In this document: positions 8,458-16,686 of the stretch, piece after piece
Layout: every line of letters starts with the position of its first letter
Numbering within the stretch: the first letter of the stretch is position 1
Assembly: GCA_910587995.1 (NCBI GenBank)
Contig: CAJUNS010000017.1
Coordinates: 1 to 51,871, forward strand
Reading direction: 5' to 3'
Source: an uncultured Oscillospiraceae bacterium
GTDB lineage: Bacteria; Bacillota_A; Clostridia; Oscillospirales; Acutalibacteraceae
DNA length: 51,871 bases
Translations under genes and position numbers: made by a program
The notes under the pieces: model-generated
What the model saw: only the letters and a program-made list of their open reading frames with translations
Databases searched by the model: none
What the model was told of the DNA's origin: nothing

Positions 8458-9784
8458 AAAAATCAGGGGAATGGCGGTGGTGTGCATCGCGGTGCTGATT
8501 TTGGTTTATGCAGGCTTTTTTGTTGTGAGCCGCCAGGTGGATTCCAGCGGCGGGCTTGTAACGGAGATGGCCCTCTATGGCGAAATTTCCGACACGCTAC
8601 AGACCCAGGGTTTTGCCATTCGCAACGAGGAGGTAATCCGCCAGGACTACAGCGGAGTGCTCAACTATCAGGTGGCCAATGGCACGCGGGTGGCCCAGGG
8701 CGGCGTAATCGCTCAGATTTTTCGAAACGAGAGCGACGCCACGGCCTGGAATAGAATCGACCGCTTGGAGCGGGAGATGGAGAGCCTTTCGGACTTGACC
8801 CAGCCCATTGACTATTACGCCTCCACCCCGGCGGCGGTGGGTGTGCAGATTTACGGCTCTCTGGGGGGCATACTGACGGATGTTCAGCGCAATGATTTTT
8901 CAGCGGTCCAAAACCGGAAGTCAGAGCTTTTATCCGCCCTAAGCCGCAAGCAGGTGGTGGCTGGCGAGGAGAGCGCGGAGGATTATGCCCAGCGCGTAGC
9001 GGAGCTGAAAACGGAGCAGGATGGCCTTAAGGCCCGGGCGGGACAGCCCATTGGAACGCTGGAAGCGCCCCGGGCCGGTTACTTCATTGGGTCTACAGAT
9101 GGGTTTGAGGATGTGATGGACGGAGGCACGGGCTTAAATGTGGAGGACGTGTTGGAAATCACCCCGGCGCAGGTCGATCAGATGCTGCGCCAGGAGGCAG
9201 GGGAAGGGTCTCTGTCTACCATTGGCAAGATATGCCTGGATTTTAAATGGTACTTGGTGTGCAATCTGGACGACGCCAGCATGATCAAGTTTGAAGGGGT
9301 GGAGGACGTGACGCTGGACATTCCCTTCGCCAGCTCGGAGACCATTCCGGCCCGGGTGGTGGCAAAGACTAACCGGGACCCGGACACCGGCCTTACCGCC
9401 GTGGTGCTGGAATGCACTTACATGGATGAGGACATCGCCACGGTACGCAACGAAGCGGTGCAGATCAATGTGCACACGTATAAGGGGGTACTGGTCAATG
9501 AAAAGGCCCTTCGGTTCTGCGATGTGTCCTATACGGAGACAGATGAAAATGGGAACACGGTGGAAAAAGTACGGGAGAACGTCAAAGGCGTCTATGTGGT
9601 GTATGGCGGGCGGCTGCGCTTTGTACAGGTGCTGACGGAGAAAAACATCAACGGCTATGCGGTGTGCAAATATCAGCTGTCCGATGAGGAACTGCAGAAC
9701 CTGGTGACAGACCGGACGGTAGGCCTCTACGACGAAGTGGTAGTGGGAGGAGTGGATCTTTATGATGGAAAGATCATTAAATGA
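8447..9784 (+). CDS. HlyD-like membrane-anchored adaptor protein, function unknown
   Basis: A 445-residue protein with one N-terminal membrane segment (about residues 8-28). Near residue 65 is a lipoyl-like half-motif, in the YSGVLNYQVANGTRVAQGG region. A coiled hairpin of about residues 100-200 follows, then a second half-motif at PRAGYFIGSTDG and a beta-rich C-terminus. This is the order of membrane-fusion adaptors, but no ABC or RND partner lies nearby. I place the start at TTG 8447 because GGAGGCG precedes it at good spacing; ATG 8471 is the alternative, with a poor site. It overlaps miaA by 11 bases and yggS by 23. The neighbourhood suggests a link to the cell envelope or division, which is inference. 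Confidence 0.72.
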   Translation: MDFKKIRGMAVVCIAVLILVYAGFFVVSRQVDSSGGLVTEMALYGEISDTLQTQGFAIRNEEVIRQDYSGVLNYQVANGTRVAQGGVIAQIFRNESDATAWNRIDRLEREMESLSDLTQPIDYYASTPAAVGVQIYGSLGGILTDVQRNDFSAVQNRKSELLSALSRKQVVAGEESAEDYAQRVAELKTEQDGLKARAGQPIGTLEAPRAGYFIGSTDGFEDVMDGGTGLNVEDVLEITPAQVDQMLRQEAGEGSLSTIGKICLDFKWYLVCNLDDASMIKFEGVEDVTLDIPFASSETIPARVVAKTNRDPDTGLTAVVLECTYMDEDIATVRNEAVQINVHTYKGVLVNEKALRFCDVSYTETDENGNTVEKVRENVKGVYVVYGGRLRFVQVLTEKNINGYAVCKYQLSDEELQNLVTDRTVGLYDEVVVGGVDLYDGKIIK

Positions 9785-10481
9785 GCGCAAACTGGATTTT
9801 GACGAGAATTACAAGCGGGTGTTGGACCAGATTGAGCAGGCTGCCCTGCGGTCTGGGCGGAGGCCGCAGGATGTGACGCTGCTGGCGGCGACAAAAACAG
9901 TGCCTGTGGAGCTGATCAATTACGGTATTTCCCGGGGACTGGCCCAGATTGGGGAAAACCGGGTTCAAGAGCTGTTGGACAAATACGACGCCCTGGACCG
10001 GGAGCATTGCCAAGTGCAGTTCATTGGACAGCTGCAAACCAACAAGGTGAAGTATCTGACCGGCAGGGTGAGCTGCATCCAGTCTCTGGACAGCGTGAAG
10101 CTGGCCCGGGAGATTTCCCGGCAGGGAGAAAAGGCCGGCGCGGTGATGGAGGTCCTGGTGGAGGTGAACATCGGCCGGGAGGAGAACAAGGGGGGCGTGG
10201 ACCCAGACCAGCTGTATGAATTTATTGATGAAATCCGCCGGATGCCCGGCCTTGCTGTGCGCGGACTGATGGCGATTCCCCCAATATGTAGCAGTAAAGC
10301 GGAGGCAAAACGCTATTTTTCCCGTATGGCGCAATATTATGTTGACATAAAGGGAAAAAGCATGGATAATGTAAGTATGGAATGCCTCTCCATGGGAATG
10401 TCCTCGGACTTTCCGGAGGCGGTGGAATGCGGCGCGAACCTGGTCCGGGTAGGGTCTTCCCTGTTTGGACCCAGGGCATAG
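9762..10481 (+). CDS. YggS/YlmE family PLP-binding protein
   Basis: A 239-residue PLP homeostasis protein. The fold is the alanine-racemase-like barrel. K45 in LAATKTVPVE is the expected PLP lysine, and GENRVQELLDK and FIGQLQTNKVKYL match the family. It binds PLP and affects amino-acid and vitamin B6 balance without a known catalytic reaction. GGGAGGAG at 9745-9752 lies 9 bases before ATG 9762. It sits before sepF, as Bacillus ylmE does. A good sigma-A promoter lies inside its 3' end. Confidence 0.95.
   Translation: MMERSLNERKLDFDENYKRVLDQIEQAALRSGRRPQDVTLLAATKTVPVELINYGISRGLAQIGENRVQELLDKYDALDREHCQVQFIGQLQTNKVKYLTGRVSCIQSLDSVKLAREISRQGEKAGAVMEVLVEVNIGREENKGGVDPDQLYEFIDEIRRMPGLAVRGLMAIPPICSSKAEAKRYFSRMAQYYVDIKGKSMDNVSMECLSMGMSSDFPEAVECGANLVRVGSSLFGPRA
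10342..10370 (+). promoter_or_regulatory. Internal sigma-A promoter for sepF operon
   Basis: TTGACA at 10342-10347 and GATAAT at 10365-10370 are separated by exactly 17 bases. It lies in the 3' part of yggS, about 140 bases before sepF, in a locally AT-richer stretch. It could drive sepF-ylmH-divIVA-lspA independently of the mismatch-repair genes. Confidence 0.6.
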
Positions 10482-10512
10482 ACGGCCGGAAAGAACAAGG
10501 AGGAAATACAGT

Positions 10513-11025
10513 ATGGCAGGGCTGATGGACAAGATTCACAAGATGTGGGGCGCACCGGAAGACGAATATGAGTATGAGGACTATCCGGAAGAGGAAGCCC
10601 AGCCGGAGGAGAGCAATGTCCGGCAGATTGACGAGCCCCGGCGTCCGGCCAGCACTACGGTGGGCAGCTCCTACTCCTTCTCGTCCTTTGTTCCCCGGGA
10701 GCGGGACTATTCTGACAATAAGGTGGTCAACATCAACGCCAAAACCCAGCTGCAGGTGGTAGTATGCAAGCCCACCGCCTATGGAAACGAGGTCTGCTCC
10801 ATTGCCGATGAGCTGCTGCGGCGGCACACGGTAGTGCTGAACCTAGAGAAAACAGAAAAAGAGGTAGCCCGGCGCATTCTGGACTTCTTAAGCGGCGTAG
10901 CCTATGCCAACAACGGCAAGGTCAAGCGTATTGCCACGGGGACCTATATCATCACGCCCTATACCGTTGACCTAACGGGCGAAGGCGTTTTGGACGAGCT
11001 GGAAAACAACGGGCTGTTTGTATAA
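10513..11025 (+). CDS. sepF: Cell division protein SepF
   Basis: SepF binds FtsZ filaments, tethers them to the membrane and shapes the septum. The 170-residue protein begins with a short amphipathic membrane-binding helix (MAGLMDKIHKMWG). An acidic linker follows, then the conserved SepF domain from about residue 72, including VVVCKPTAYGNE and GVAYANNGKVKRIA. The ATG at 10513 has AAGGAGGAA seven bases upstream. It lies between yggS and ylmH, as in many Firmicutes. Confidence 0.96.
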   Translation: MAGLMDKIHKMWGAPEDEYEYEDYPEEEAQPEESNVRQIDEPRRPASTTVGSSYSFSSFVPRERDYSDNKVVNINAKTQLQVVVCKPTAYGNEVCSIADELLRRHTVVLNLEKTEKEVARRILDFLSGVAYANNGKVKRIATGTYIITPYTVDLTGEGVLDELENNGLFV

Positions 11026-11032
11026 GGAAACT

Positions 11033-11773
11033 ATGGGAGAGCAACGGGAACTGCTGGCCGCGAAACTGCGTGACTGTTTGAAAATTTCTTTGGGAAGACC
11101 CTGCTTTTTGGGTTTTCTGGACGAAAGCCAGGCGGCGTACTGCCAGGACTGGCTGCGTGGGGAGCGAACCGCCCATCTGTTTTGGGGCGGCTATGAGGAA
11201 GCCCAGCGGGTGATGCTGGGATTTTTTCCAGACTATATGGAGCCGGATCCCACCGCCTTTCCGCTGTCGGCTGTTACTTTGCGGTATAGGCCGGAAGATA
11301 AGCTGGGACACCGGGACTTTTTGGGCTCCTTCATGGGGCTGGGCCTCCAGAGGGAGGTTATAGGAGACATTTTAGTGGGCGAGGGGCGGACAGTGGCATT
11401 TGTCCGCGCCGGGCTTTGCGGCTATTTTGTGGACAACGTAAAAAAGATCGGCCGGGTGGGCGTGAAGCTCCAGACTGGGTTTGAGGAGCCGCTGCCGCTT
11501 GCAGTAAGTTTTAAAGATATAAGCGGAGTCATTGCCTCCGAACGGCTGGACTGTATGGTGGGGCTGCTAATCCACACCAGCCGGGGCAAGGCGGCGGGAC
11601 TCATCTCCGCCGGGTTGGTGGCGGTGAACCACCGGGAGGCCTTGGAGCTTTCTGGTAAGGTGCAGGAAGGCGATATCATTTCCGTGCGGGGACACGGAAA
11701 GTTTATTATAGACCGGCTGGGACCCTTGACTGGCAAGGGCAGGCTGAATGTGAAATGTAGGAAATATCAATAG
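11033..11773 (+). CDS. ylmH: YlmH family RNA-binding protein (S4 domain)
   Basis: A 246-residue protein with an N-terminal RRM-like YlmH domain and a C-terminal S4 RNA-binding domain. The S4 part covers about residues 170-235 and includes ERLDCMVGLLIHTSRGKA and VNHREALEL. In Bacillus, YlmH acts on stalled ribosomes and in division gene clusters. ATG 11033 is preferred over an upstream TTG because TAAGGA precedes it. It follows sepF at once and is followed by divIVA. Confidence 0.9.
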   Translation: MGEQRELLAAKLRDCLKISLGRPCFLGFLDESQAAYCQDWLRGERTAHLFWGGYEEAQRVMLGFFPDYMEPDPTAFPLSAVTLRYRPEDKLGHRDFLGSFMGLGLQREVIGDILVGEGRTVAFVRAGLCGYFVDNVKKIGRVGVKLQTGFEEPLPLAVSFKDISGVIASERLDCMVGLLIHTSRGKAAGLISAGLVAVNHREALELSGKVQEGDIISVRGHGKFIIDRLGPLTGKGRLNVKCRKYQ

Positions 11774-11788
11774 GGGAGGAACGTCCGG

Positions 11789-12832
11789 ATGCTTACGGTG
11801 AAGGAAATCAACGAGGTGAGTTTTGGAAAGGCCGGTTTTTCCGGCTATAAACCAGAGGACGTAGACAATTTTATCGATCAGGTGGCCGCGTCCTTTCAAG
11901 AACTGCTGACGCAGCGGGACGCGGCGGTGAAGCAGGCGGGCGATCTGGCGGCGCTGAATTCAGAGCTGGCGTCAAAGAATTCCGACACCCAGAAGAAACT
12001 GGCGATTTTAGCTCAAAAGGTAGAGCTGTACCGTCAGGAGGAGGAAGACATCAAAGAGGCTATTTTAAACGCCCAGCGCATGTCAAAGGATCTGGTGCAG
12101 GAGGCCCAAAGCAAGGCGGACGCGATTTTATCAGACGCCAGGGCCAAATCGGAGGCCAGGCTTTTGGAAGCCGATGAGCAGGCCCGGCGCATTACCGCCA
12201 ACGCGGAGGCCGATGCCGCCAAGGCTGCCAAAGAGTATGCCCAGCAGGTGGAGTCCAAAAAATCCGAGCTGGAAGAGGTGAAGCGGCAGGTTACCGCTTT
12301 TCGGGGCTCCCTTTTGGAGATGTATAAAAAGCATCTGGAGTGCATCGACCATATTCCGGTTTTCCGCAGCAAGGAGGAGCGGCAGGAAGCCCGCCGCCAG
12401 CCTGAGCCGGAACCCGCCGCGCCGGTGGAGCCGCCCGCTCCCGCGCCTCTGCCAGAGCCAGAGCTGAAACTGGAGCCCTTTGTGCCCCCACCGGTGGAGG
12501 CTCCCGCTCCTAGGGCGGTCTATGTGGAACCGCCTCAGCCGGCCCCAGTTCAGCCCCCGCGCCCCGCGCCCCGGCCCAGTCCGGTGGAACGCCCCCGGCT
12601 GGACCCCGTTGCGCCGGAGCCTACCTTGGACGACCGGATTGACTATGTGCATGAACAGTTGCAGCCAGCCCAGCCGCCGGAAGAATATTATGACGACCTG
12701 ACCTCGGTGGGGATTGATTTAGCGGCCCACAGCAACATTCCCGAAGCCCTGCGCCGGGAGAAAAGCAACCACTACAGCAATTTGGAATTTGGCGATGGTG
12801 TGGAAATCGATGGACGGCGGCGAAAAAAGTAG
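11789..12832 (+). CDS. divIVA: DivIVA domain-containing cell division / polarity protein
   Basis: A 347-residue DivIVA family protein. The N-terminal lipid-binding domain includes INEVSFGKAGFSGYKPEDVDNFI. A long coiled coil rich in Ala, Glu and Lys runs over about residues 35-190. It is followed by an unusual proline-rich stretch (about 200-285, many PEP, PAP and PPR steps) and a charged tail. DivIVA marks curved membranes at septa and poles. The Pro-rich linker makes it longer than Bacillus DivIVA (164 residues). AGGGGAGGAAC precedes the ATG. Confidence 0.93.
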   Translation: MLTVKEINEVSFGKAGFSGYKPEDVDNFIDQVAASFQELLTQRDAAVKQAGDLAALNSELASKNSDTQKKLAILAQKVELYRQEEEDIKEAILNAQRMSKDLVQEAQSKADAILSDARAKSEARLLEADEQARRITANAEADAAKAAKEYAQQVESKKSELEEVKRQVTAFRGSLLEMYKKHLECIDHIPVFRSKEERQEARRQPEPEPAAPVEPPAPAPLPEPELKLEPFVPPPVEAPAPRAVYVEPPQPAPVQPPRPAPRPSPVERPRLDPVAPEPTLDDRIDYVHEQLQPAQPPEEYYDDLTSVGIDLAAHSNIPEALRREKSNHYSNLEFGDGVEIDGRRRKK

Positions 12833-12856
12833 AGCGCCGCGCCGGGAGGAATCAAT

Positions 12857-13381
12857 TTGAAGAGATGGAATGCAATGCCTAAAAAGCTGCTGGCCCTGGC
12901 TACTGCGGCGGTTTTGGTCTGCATCGACCAGGTGGTGAAAGGACTGGTGATGGAGAACCTGCGGGATTCCGGCATAGGGAAGATGGAGGTCATCCCTGGA
13001 CTTTTGGAGTTTGCCTATTTGGAGAATACCGGTGCGGCCTTTGGCCTTTTCGGCGGCATGACTTGGGTGATTACCCTGTTGACCGCCCTGGTGGCACTGG
13101 GGCTGGCCGGTGTGCTGGTATTTTATAAAAAGCACAGCGCTTTCAGCTTCTTTTCAGCGACTCTGCTGCTGGCTGGAGGCGTGGGCAACCTGATCGACCG
13201 AATTCTTCGGGGTTATGTGGTGGATTTCATCCACATTACCTTCTTTCCTTACATTTTCAATGTGGCGGACTGTTTTGTGACCATTGGCGCTATATTGCTG
13301 GTGTGCCACTACCTGTATGTAATGCGTTCCGAGGGAAAAGCCCTAAAAGAACCCCCGCCTCAGGAGGATGGGTCTTTATGA
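12857..13381 (+). CDS. lspA: Lipoprotein signal peptidase LspA
   Basis: LspA cleaves signal peptides from lipidated prolipoproteins in the membrane. The 174-residue protein has four predicted membrane segments. Family motifs are NTGAAFG, GNLIDRI, YVVDFI and FNVADCFVTIG. The catalytic aspartates are D123 and D138, counted from the TTG. TTG 12857 is preferred, with GGGAGGA six bases upstream; the in-frame ATG 12875 has no good site. It overlaps the next gene by four bases (ATGA). Confidence 0.96.
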   Translation: MKRWNAMPKKLLALATAAVLVCIDQVVKGLVMENLRDSGIGKMEVIPGLLEFAYLENTGAAFGLFGGMTWVITLLTALVALGLAGVLVFYKKHSAFSFFSATLLLAGGVGNLIDRILRGYVVDFIHITFFPYIFNVADCFVTIGAILLVCHYLYVMRSEGKALKEPPPQEDGSL

Positions 13382-14307
13382 GGGACCAGGTGCTGGAGCT
13401 GCGGGCGGAATCTGGCGGGATTCGCTTGGACAAATTTTTGGCAGGGTCTCTGGAAGGCATGAGCCGCTCGGCCATTCAGGGGCTTATCGCCCAAGGCTTG
13501 GTGACCAGCGGGGAAAAGCCTCTGGCCAAAAGCGCGGTGCTGGCAGCGGGGCAGATGGTTCAAGTGGTTTTGCCGGAGCCCAAAGAGCTGGAGCTGGTCC
13601 CAGAGAACATCCCGCTGGACGTGGCCTATGAGGACGGTGACCTGCTGGTGGTGAATAAGCCCAAGGGCATGGTGGTTCATCCCGCGCCGGGCAACCGCTC
13701 CGGCACTTTGGTCAACGCCTTGCTGCACCACTGCGGGGAGAGCCTGTCCGGCATCAACGGCGTGCTGCGGCCTGGGATTGTTCACCGGATTGATAAGGAC
13801 ACCAGCGGCCTGCTTTTGGTGGCAAAAAATAATATGGCCCACCAAAGCTTGGCCGCGCAGATCCAGGCCCACACTCTGACCCGGGAGTATCGGGCGGTGG
13901 CCTATGGAGGCTTTTCGGAGGATGCCGGAACCATTGACGCGCCCATAGGCAGGCATCCTGTGGACCGGAAAAGAATGGCGGTGCTGAAAGAAGCGCCCGC
14001 CGCCCGTCAGGCGGTCACCCACTATTTTGTAGAAGAGCGGCTTCGAGACTTCACCTATTTGCGGCTACGGCTGGAGACAGGGCGTACCCATCAGATTCGA
14101 GTCCATTTGGCCTACCTGGGCCGCCCAGTGGCCGGAGACCCGGTGTATGGGCCTAAAAAGGTTTTGACGGAGCTGCACGGCCAATGCCTGCACGCGGGGC
14201 TGCTGGGCTTTTGCCATCCCCGCACGGGAGAGTACATGGAATTCTCCCAAGACTTGCCCGCGTATTTTCAGAAATTTTTACAAAAGCTTCGCAGGGAGGC
14301 GTTTTGA
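13378..14307 (+). CDS. RluA family pseudouridine synthase (RluD-like)
   Basis: A 309-residue enzyme that converts uridine to pseudouridine in rRNA or tRNA. An N-terminal S4 domain (residues 15-65) is followed by the catalytic domain. The active-site motif is HRIDKDTSGLLL, with catalytic D139, and GRTHQIRVHLAYLGRP is also present. The lspA-rluD pairing is common in Firmicutes. The start at 13378 overlaps the lspA stop (ATGA), and CAGGAGGA lies nine bases upstream. The exact target position cannot be told. Confidence 0.95.
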   Translation: MRDQVLELRAESGGIRLDKFLAGSLEGMSRSAIQGLIAQGLVTSGEKPLAKSAVLAAGQMVQVVLPEPKELELVPENIPLDVAYEDGDLLVVNKPKGMVVHPAPGNRSGTLVNALLHHCGESLSGINGVLRPGIVHRIDKDTSGLLLVAKNNMAHQSLAAQIQAHTLTREYRAVAYGGFSEDAGTIDAPIGRHPVDRKRMAVLKEAPAARQAVTHYFVEERLRDFTYLRLRLETGRTHQIRVHLAYLGRPVAGDPVYGPKKVLTELHGQCLHAGLLGFCHPRTGEYMEFSQDLPAYFQKFLQKLRREAF

Positions 14308-14308
14308 G

Positions 14309-14713
14309 ATGATTGAGATTTTACCCATGACGGACCGGGAACAGGAAAAAGAGCGTCTGGCCCAAGTGCCGGACGCTACGGAGAGCACCCGGGTTTTGGC
14401 GATGACGGAACGGGGAGAGACCCTGGGCTGGGCTGCTGTGGACCTGACGGACGGGGTTTTGACCATTCGCAAGCTGGCTGTGGAGGGCTATGACGCCAGC
14501 CGGAAGCCCCAGGGGGAGGAGGTCTTTATTCTGGACTCTCTCATGCGCTCCGCAGCCTCCTATGGGGAGACGTTTGGCGCAAACCAGATTGAGACCAGCT
14601 TCCCCGATTTTTTTGATTTCTTCCGGGCCAGGGGGTTTGATGTGGACGAAATTCACGCCTTTACGCCAATGAGCACCATCGTTCACTATCATTTTCCGGG
14701 GCAGCGGCTTTAA
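14309..14713 (+). CDS. Small GNAT-like protein, function unknown
   Basis: A 134-residue protein with alternating strands and helices that resembles a GNAT fold: a GETLGWAAVDL strand pair, a helix with ILDSLMRSAASYGE, and FFRARGFDVDEI near the end, like the GNAT helix-strand after motif A. A clear acetyl-CoA loop (Q/RxxGxG/A) is not visible, so activity is doubtful. It starts one base after the pseudouridine synthase stop, with AGGGAGGCG upstream, and is the last gene of this operon. Confidence 0.6.
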   Translation: MIEILPMTDREQEKERLAQVPDATESTRVLAMTERGETLGWAAVDLTDGVLTIRKLAVEGYDASRKPQGEEVFILDSLMRSAASYGETFGANQIETSFPDFFDFFRARGFDVDEIHAFTPMSTIVHYHFPGQRL

Positions 14714-14758
14714 AAAAGGCCTTTTTCTTAATATTCTGTGAAATATTTGGAAAATGAG

Positions 14759-14787
14759 TTGCATGAACGGCCAGTAAATGGTAAAAT
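14759..14787 (+). promoter_or_regulatory. Sigma-A promoter for yicC-remA-gmk operon
   Basis: TTGCAT at 14759-14764 and TAAAAT at 14782-14787 are spaced by 17 bases, in an AT-rich 109-base intergenic region. The likely transcript start is near 14794, about 30 bases before yicC. The -10 box lies inside a 14-base inverted repeat. Confidence 0.55.
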
Positions 14788-14812
14788 CTTTAGTTGAGGA
14801 TTTTACCATTTA
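14775..14812. repeat. Perfect 14-bp inverted repeat over the yicC promoter
   Basis: The left arm at 14775-14788 (TAAATGGTAAAATC) and the right arm at 14799-14812 are perfectly complementary, with a 10-base centre. The left arm contains the -10 box and the right arm lies just after the expected transcript start, so an operator is plausible. The stem is AT-rich and has no T run after it, which argues against a terminator. Confidence 0.6.
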
Positions 14813-14822
14813 TTAGATTGGG

Positions 14823-15710
14823 ATGATTGCGTTGCTGAGAAGTATGACCGGCTTCGGCCGGGGCGAGGGAACAGTCCAAGGCCGCCACATTGTCTGCGAG
14901 TTTAAGTCGGTAAATCACAAATATTTCGAGCTGAACGCCCGGATTACCCGGGGTTACCTGTTCTTGGAGGACCGGCTGAAGGCCTATCTCCAAAGCCGTC
15001 TTTCCCGAGGGAAGGTGGACGTCTTTTTGCAGGTGGAGAATTTGGAGGAAAGCGGGGCCCAGGTTCAAGTGAACCATGCGCTGGCCGAGGGTTATTACAA
15101 TGCCCTTATGGAGCTTAAGGAGCGCTGCGGCCTTTCGGACGAGCCCAGCCTGTCTCTTTTAAGCCGCTATCCCGATGTGTTCACCGTGCACAAGGCCCCG
15201 GAAGACGAGGAGGCTGTGTGGCAGGCGGTGCTGCAAGTAGCCGCCCCAGCGGTGGACTCCCTGCTGAAAATGCGGGAGGCGGAGGGGGCGCGCCTGCGGG
15301 CGGATATTGCCGCAAAGGCGGGGAACATACTGGCTTTGGTGGAGCAGGTAGAACATCTGGCCCCTCAAGCGGCTGTCTGTTACCGGGAGCGGCTGCAAAA
15401 CCGCATCCAAGAGCTTTTGGGCAGCAACCGCTTTGACGAGCAGCGGGTGTTGACCGAGGTGGCGGTGTTCGCGGATAAATCCGCGGTAGACGAGGAAACG
15501 GTACGGCTGCGCAGCCATTTCGCCCAGTTGGAGAAGCTGATGGACTCCCAGGAGCCTGTAGGCCGGAAGATCGACTTTTTGGTTCAAGAGATGAACCGGG
15601 AGGCCAACACCATTGGTTCCAAGTCTCAAAACACAGAGATCGCCTATTTGGTGGTGGATATCAAGTCCGAGATTGAGAAGATCCGGGAGCAGGTTCAAAA
15701 CGTGGAGTAA
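14823..15710 (+). CDS. yicC: YicC/YloC family endoribonuclease
   Basis: A 295-residue YicC family protein, a metal-dependent endoribonuclease conserved in most bacteria. The N-terminus SMTGFGRGEG is the family signature, and the C-terminus has KIDFLVQEMNREANTIGSKSQN. The start is ATG 14823 or TTG 14832; the TTG would give the more typical MLRSMTGFGR and has GGGATGA upstream. It heads the run to remA, gmk and rpoZ, the same order as Bacillus yloC-remA-gmk-rpoZ. Confidence 0.95.
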   Translation: MIALLRSMTGFGRGEGTVQGRHIVCEFKSVNHKYFELNARITRGYLFLEDRLKAYLQSRLSRGKVDVFLQVENLEESGAQVQVNHALAEGYYNALMELKERCGLSDEPSLSLLSRYPDVFTVHKAPEDEEAVWQAVLQVAAPAVDSLLKMREAEGARLRADIAAKAGNILALVEQVEHLAPQAAVCYRERLQNRIQELLGSNRFDEQRVLTEVAVFADKSAVDEETVRLRSHFAQLEKLMDSQEPVGRKIDFLVQEMNREANTIGSKSQNTEIAYLVVDIKSEIEKIREQVQNVE

Positions 15711-15722
15711 GGAGGCCGGAGG

Positions 15723-15986
15723 ATGAGGCTGGTGAACATTGGGTTCGGCAACATGGTGTCCGCGGAGAAGGTGCTGGCGGTGGTCAGCAATGAATCCGCT
15801 CCCATCCGGCGCATGGTGCAAGAGGCCCGGGAACGGGGCTCGGTCATCGACGCCACCTTTGGGCGGAAGACGAAGGCTGTCATTGTAATGGACAGTGGGG
15901 CCCTTGTGCTCTCGGCCATTATGCCGGAGACTGTGGCCGGACGCTTCAGCGGCAGAGAGGATGGCGCTGGGGATCCGGAGGAATGA
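15723..15986 (+). CDS. remA: RemA/DUF370 family regulator
   Basis: An 87-residue DUF370 protein. In Bacillus, RemA is a ring-forming DNA-binding regulator of biofilm matrix and osmoprotectant genes. The N-terminus LVNIGFGNMVSAEKV and the ATFGRKTKAVIVMDSG segment are conserved. GGAGGCCGGAGG lies directly before the ATG. A short hairpin separates it from gmk. Confidence 0.95.
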   Translation: MRLVNIGFGNMVSAEKVLAVVSNESAPIRRMVQEARERGSVIDATFGRKTKAVIVMDSGALVLSAIMPETVAGRFSGREDGAGDPEE

Positions 15987-16024
15987 AAACCGCCGCCTAG
16001 TTTAGAGCTAGGCAGTGTGGTTTT
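15986..16024 (+). terminator. Hairpin between remA and gmk, possible leaky terminator
   Basis: The left arm at 15986-16000 (AAAACCGCCGCCTAG) and the right arm at 16008-16024 pair with a small internal bulge around a 7-base loop, and the right arm ends in TTTT. The T run is short, so read-through into gmk is likely. It may lower the expression of gmk and downstream genes relative to remA. Confidence 0.4.
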
Positions 16025-16065
16025 AAAAAGCAAAGAGTCTAGATGGAAGAAAGGCGGTCATATGT

Positions 16066-16686
16066 ATGAGCAAAGGCCTGTTGCTGGTGGTTTCCGCCCC
16101 CTCGGCAGGAGGGAAGGGGACCATTCTAAAAGAGCTGCTGCGCACCGAGGACAGTCTGCGCATGTCGGTCTCAGCCACCACCCGGCAGCCGCGTCCTGGG
16201 GAGGAGCACGGCAAGCAGTACTATTTCATCAGCCGGGAGGAGTTTCAAACCCAGGCGGCCCAGGGCATGATGCTGGAATACGCCGAGTATGTGGGCAACT
16301 GCTACGGCACGCCCCGGGGCCCGGTGGACCAGTGGCGGGAGGAAGGCTTGGACGTTGTGCTGGAAATCGAGGTGCAGGGCGGGGCTCAGGTGAAAAAGCT
16401 GGCCCCAGACTGTGTCACAGTGTTCATTACCCCGCCCTCCATGGCGGTGCTGGAACAGCGCCTGCGGGACCGGGGTACAGAGGATGAGGCCGCCATTCAA
16501 AACCGGCTTGAAACAGCCTTAGTGGAGCTGGGGCACGCCCAGGAGTATGACTACATTGTGGTCAACGACCGTTTGGAGGACGCCGTGGAAGACATGCGTG
16601 CCATCCTCCGCAGCGAAAAGCGCAAGTATGAGAGAAACGCAGATTTTATAAGAAAGGTGATCACACATGCTGAAACCATCCGCTAA
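16066..16686 (+). CDS. gmk: Guanylate kinase
   Basis: Gmk phosphorylates GMP to GDP using ATP. The 206-residue length is normal. GMP-binding features are VSATTRQPRPGEEHGKQYYF and the EYAEYVGNCYGTP segment; the lid region carries RDRGTEDEAAIQNRL. The P-loop reads SAPSAGGKGT (residues 10-19), while the usual family form is SGPSGxGKGT, so two glycines are replaced by alanine. The lysine and threonine are kept. It overlaps rpoZ by 20 bases. Confidence 0.95.
   Translation: MSKGLLLVVSAPSAGGKGTILKELLRTEDSLRMSVSATTRQPRPGEEHGKQYYFISREEFQTQAAQGMMLEYAEYVGNCYGTPRGPVDQWREEGLDVVLEIEVQGGAQVKKLAPDCVTVFITPPSMAVLEQRLRDRGTEDEAAIQNRLETALVELGHAQEYDYIVVNDRLEDAVEDMRAILRSEKRKYERNADFIRKVITHAETIR

Noticed and set aside
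14713..14726. AAAAAGG/CCTTTTT palindrome as terminator after the GNAT-like gene
   Set aside because: It has no room for a loop and almost no GC stem, so it cannot form an efficient terminator hairpin.
16017..16487. Plus-strand open frame overlapping gmk
   Set aside because: It is out of frame with gmk, which has the full guanylate kinase motifs; the alternative product is a Gly/Arg-rich shadow.
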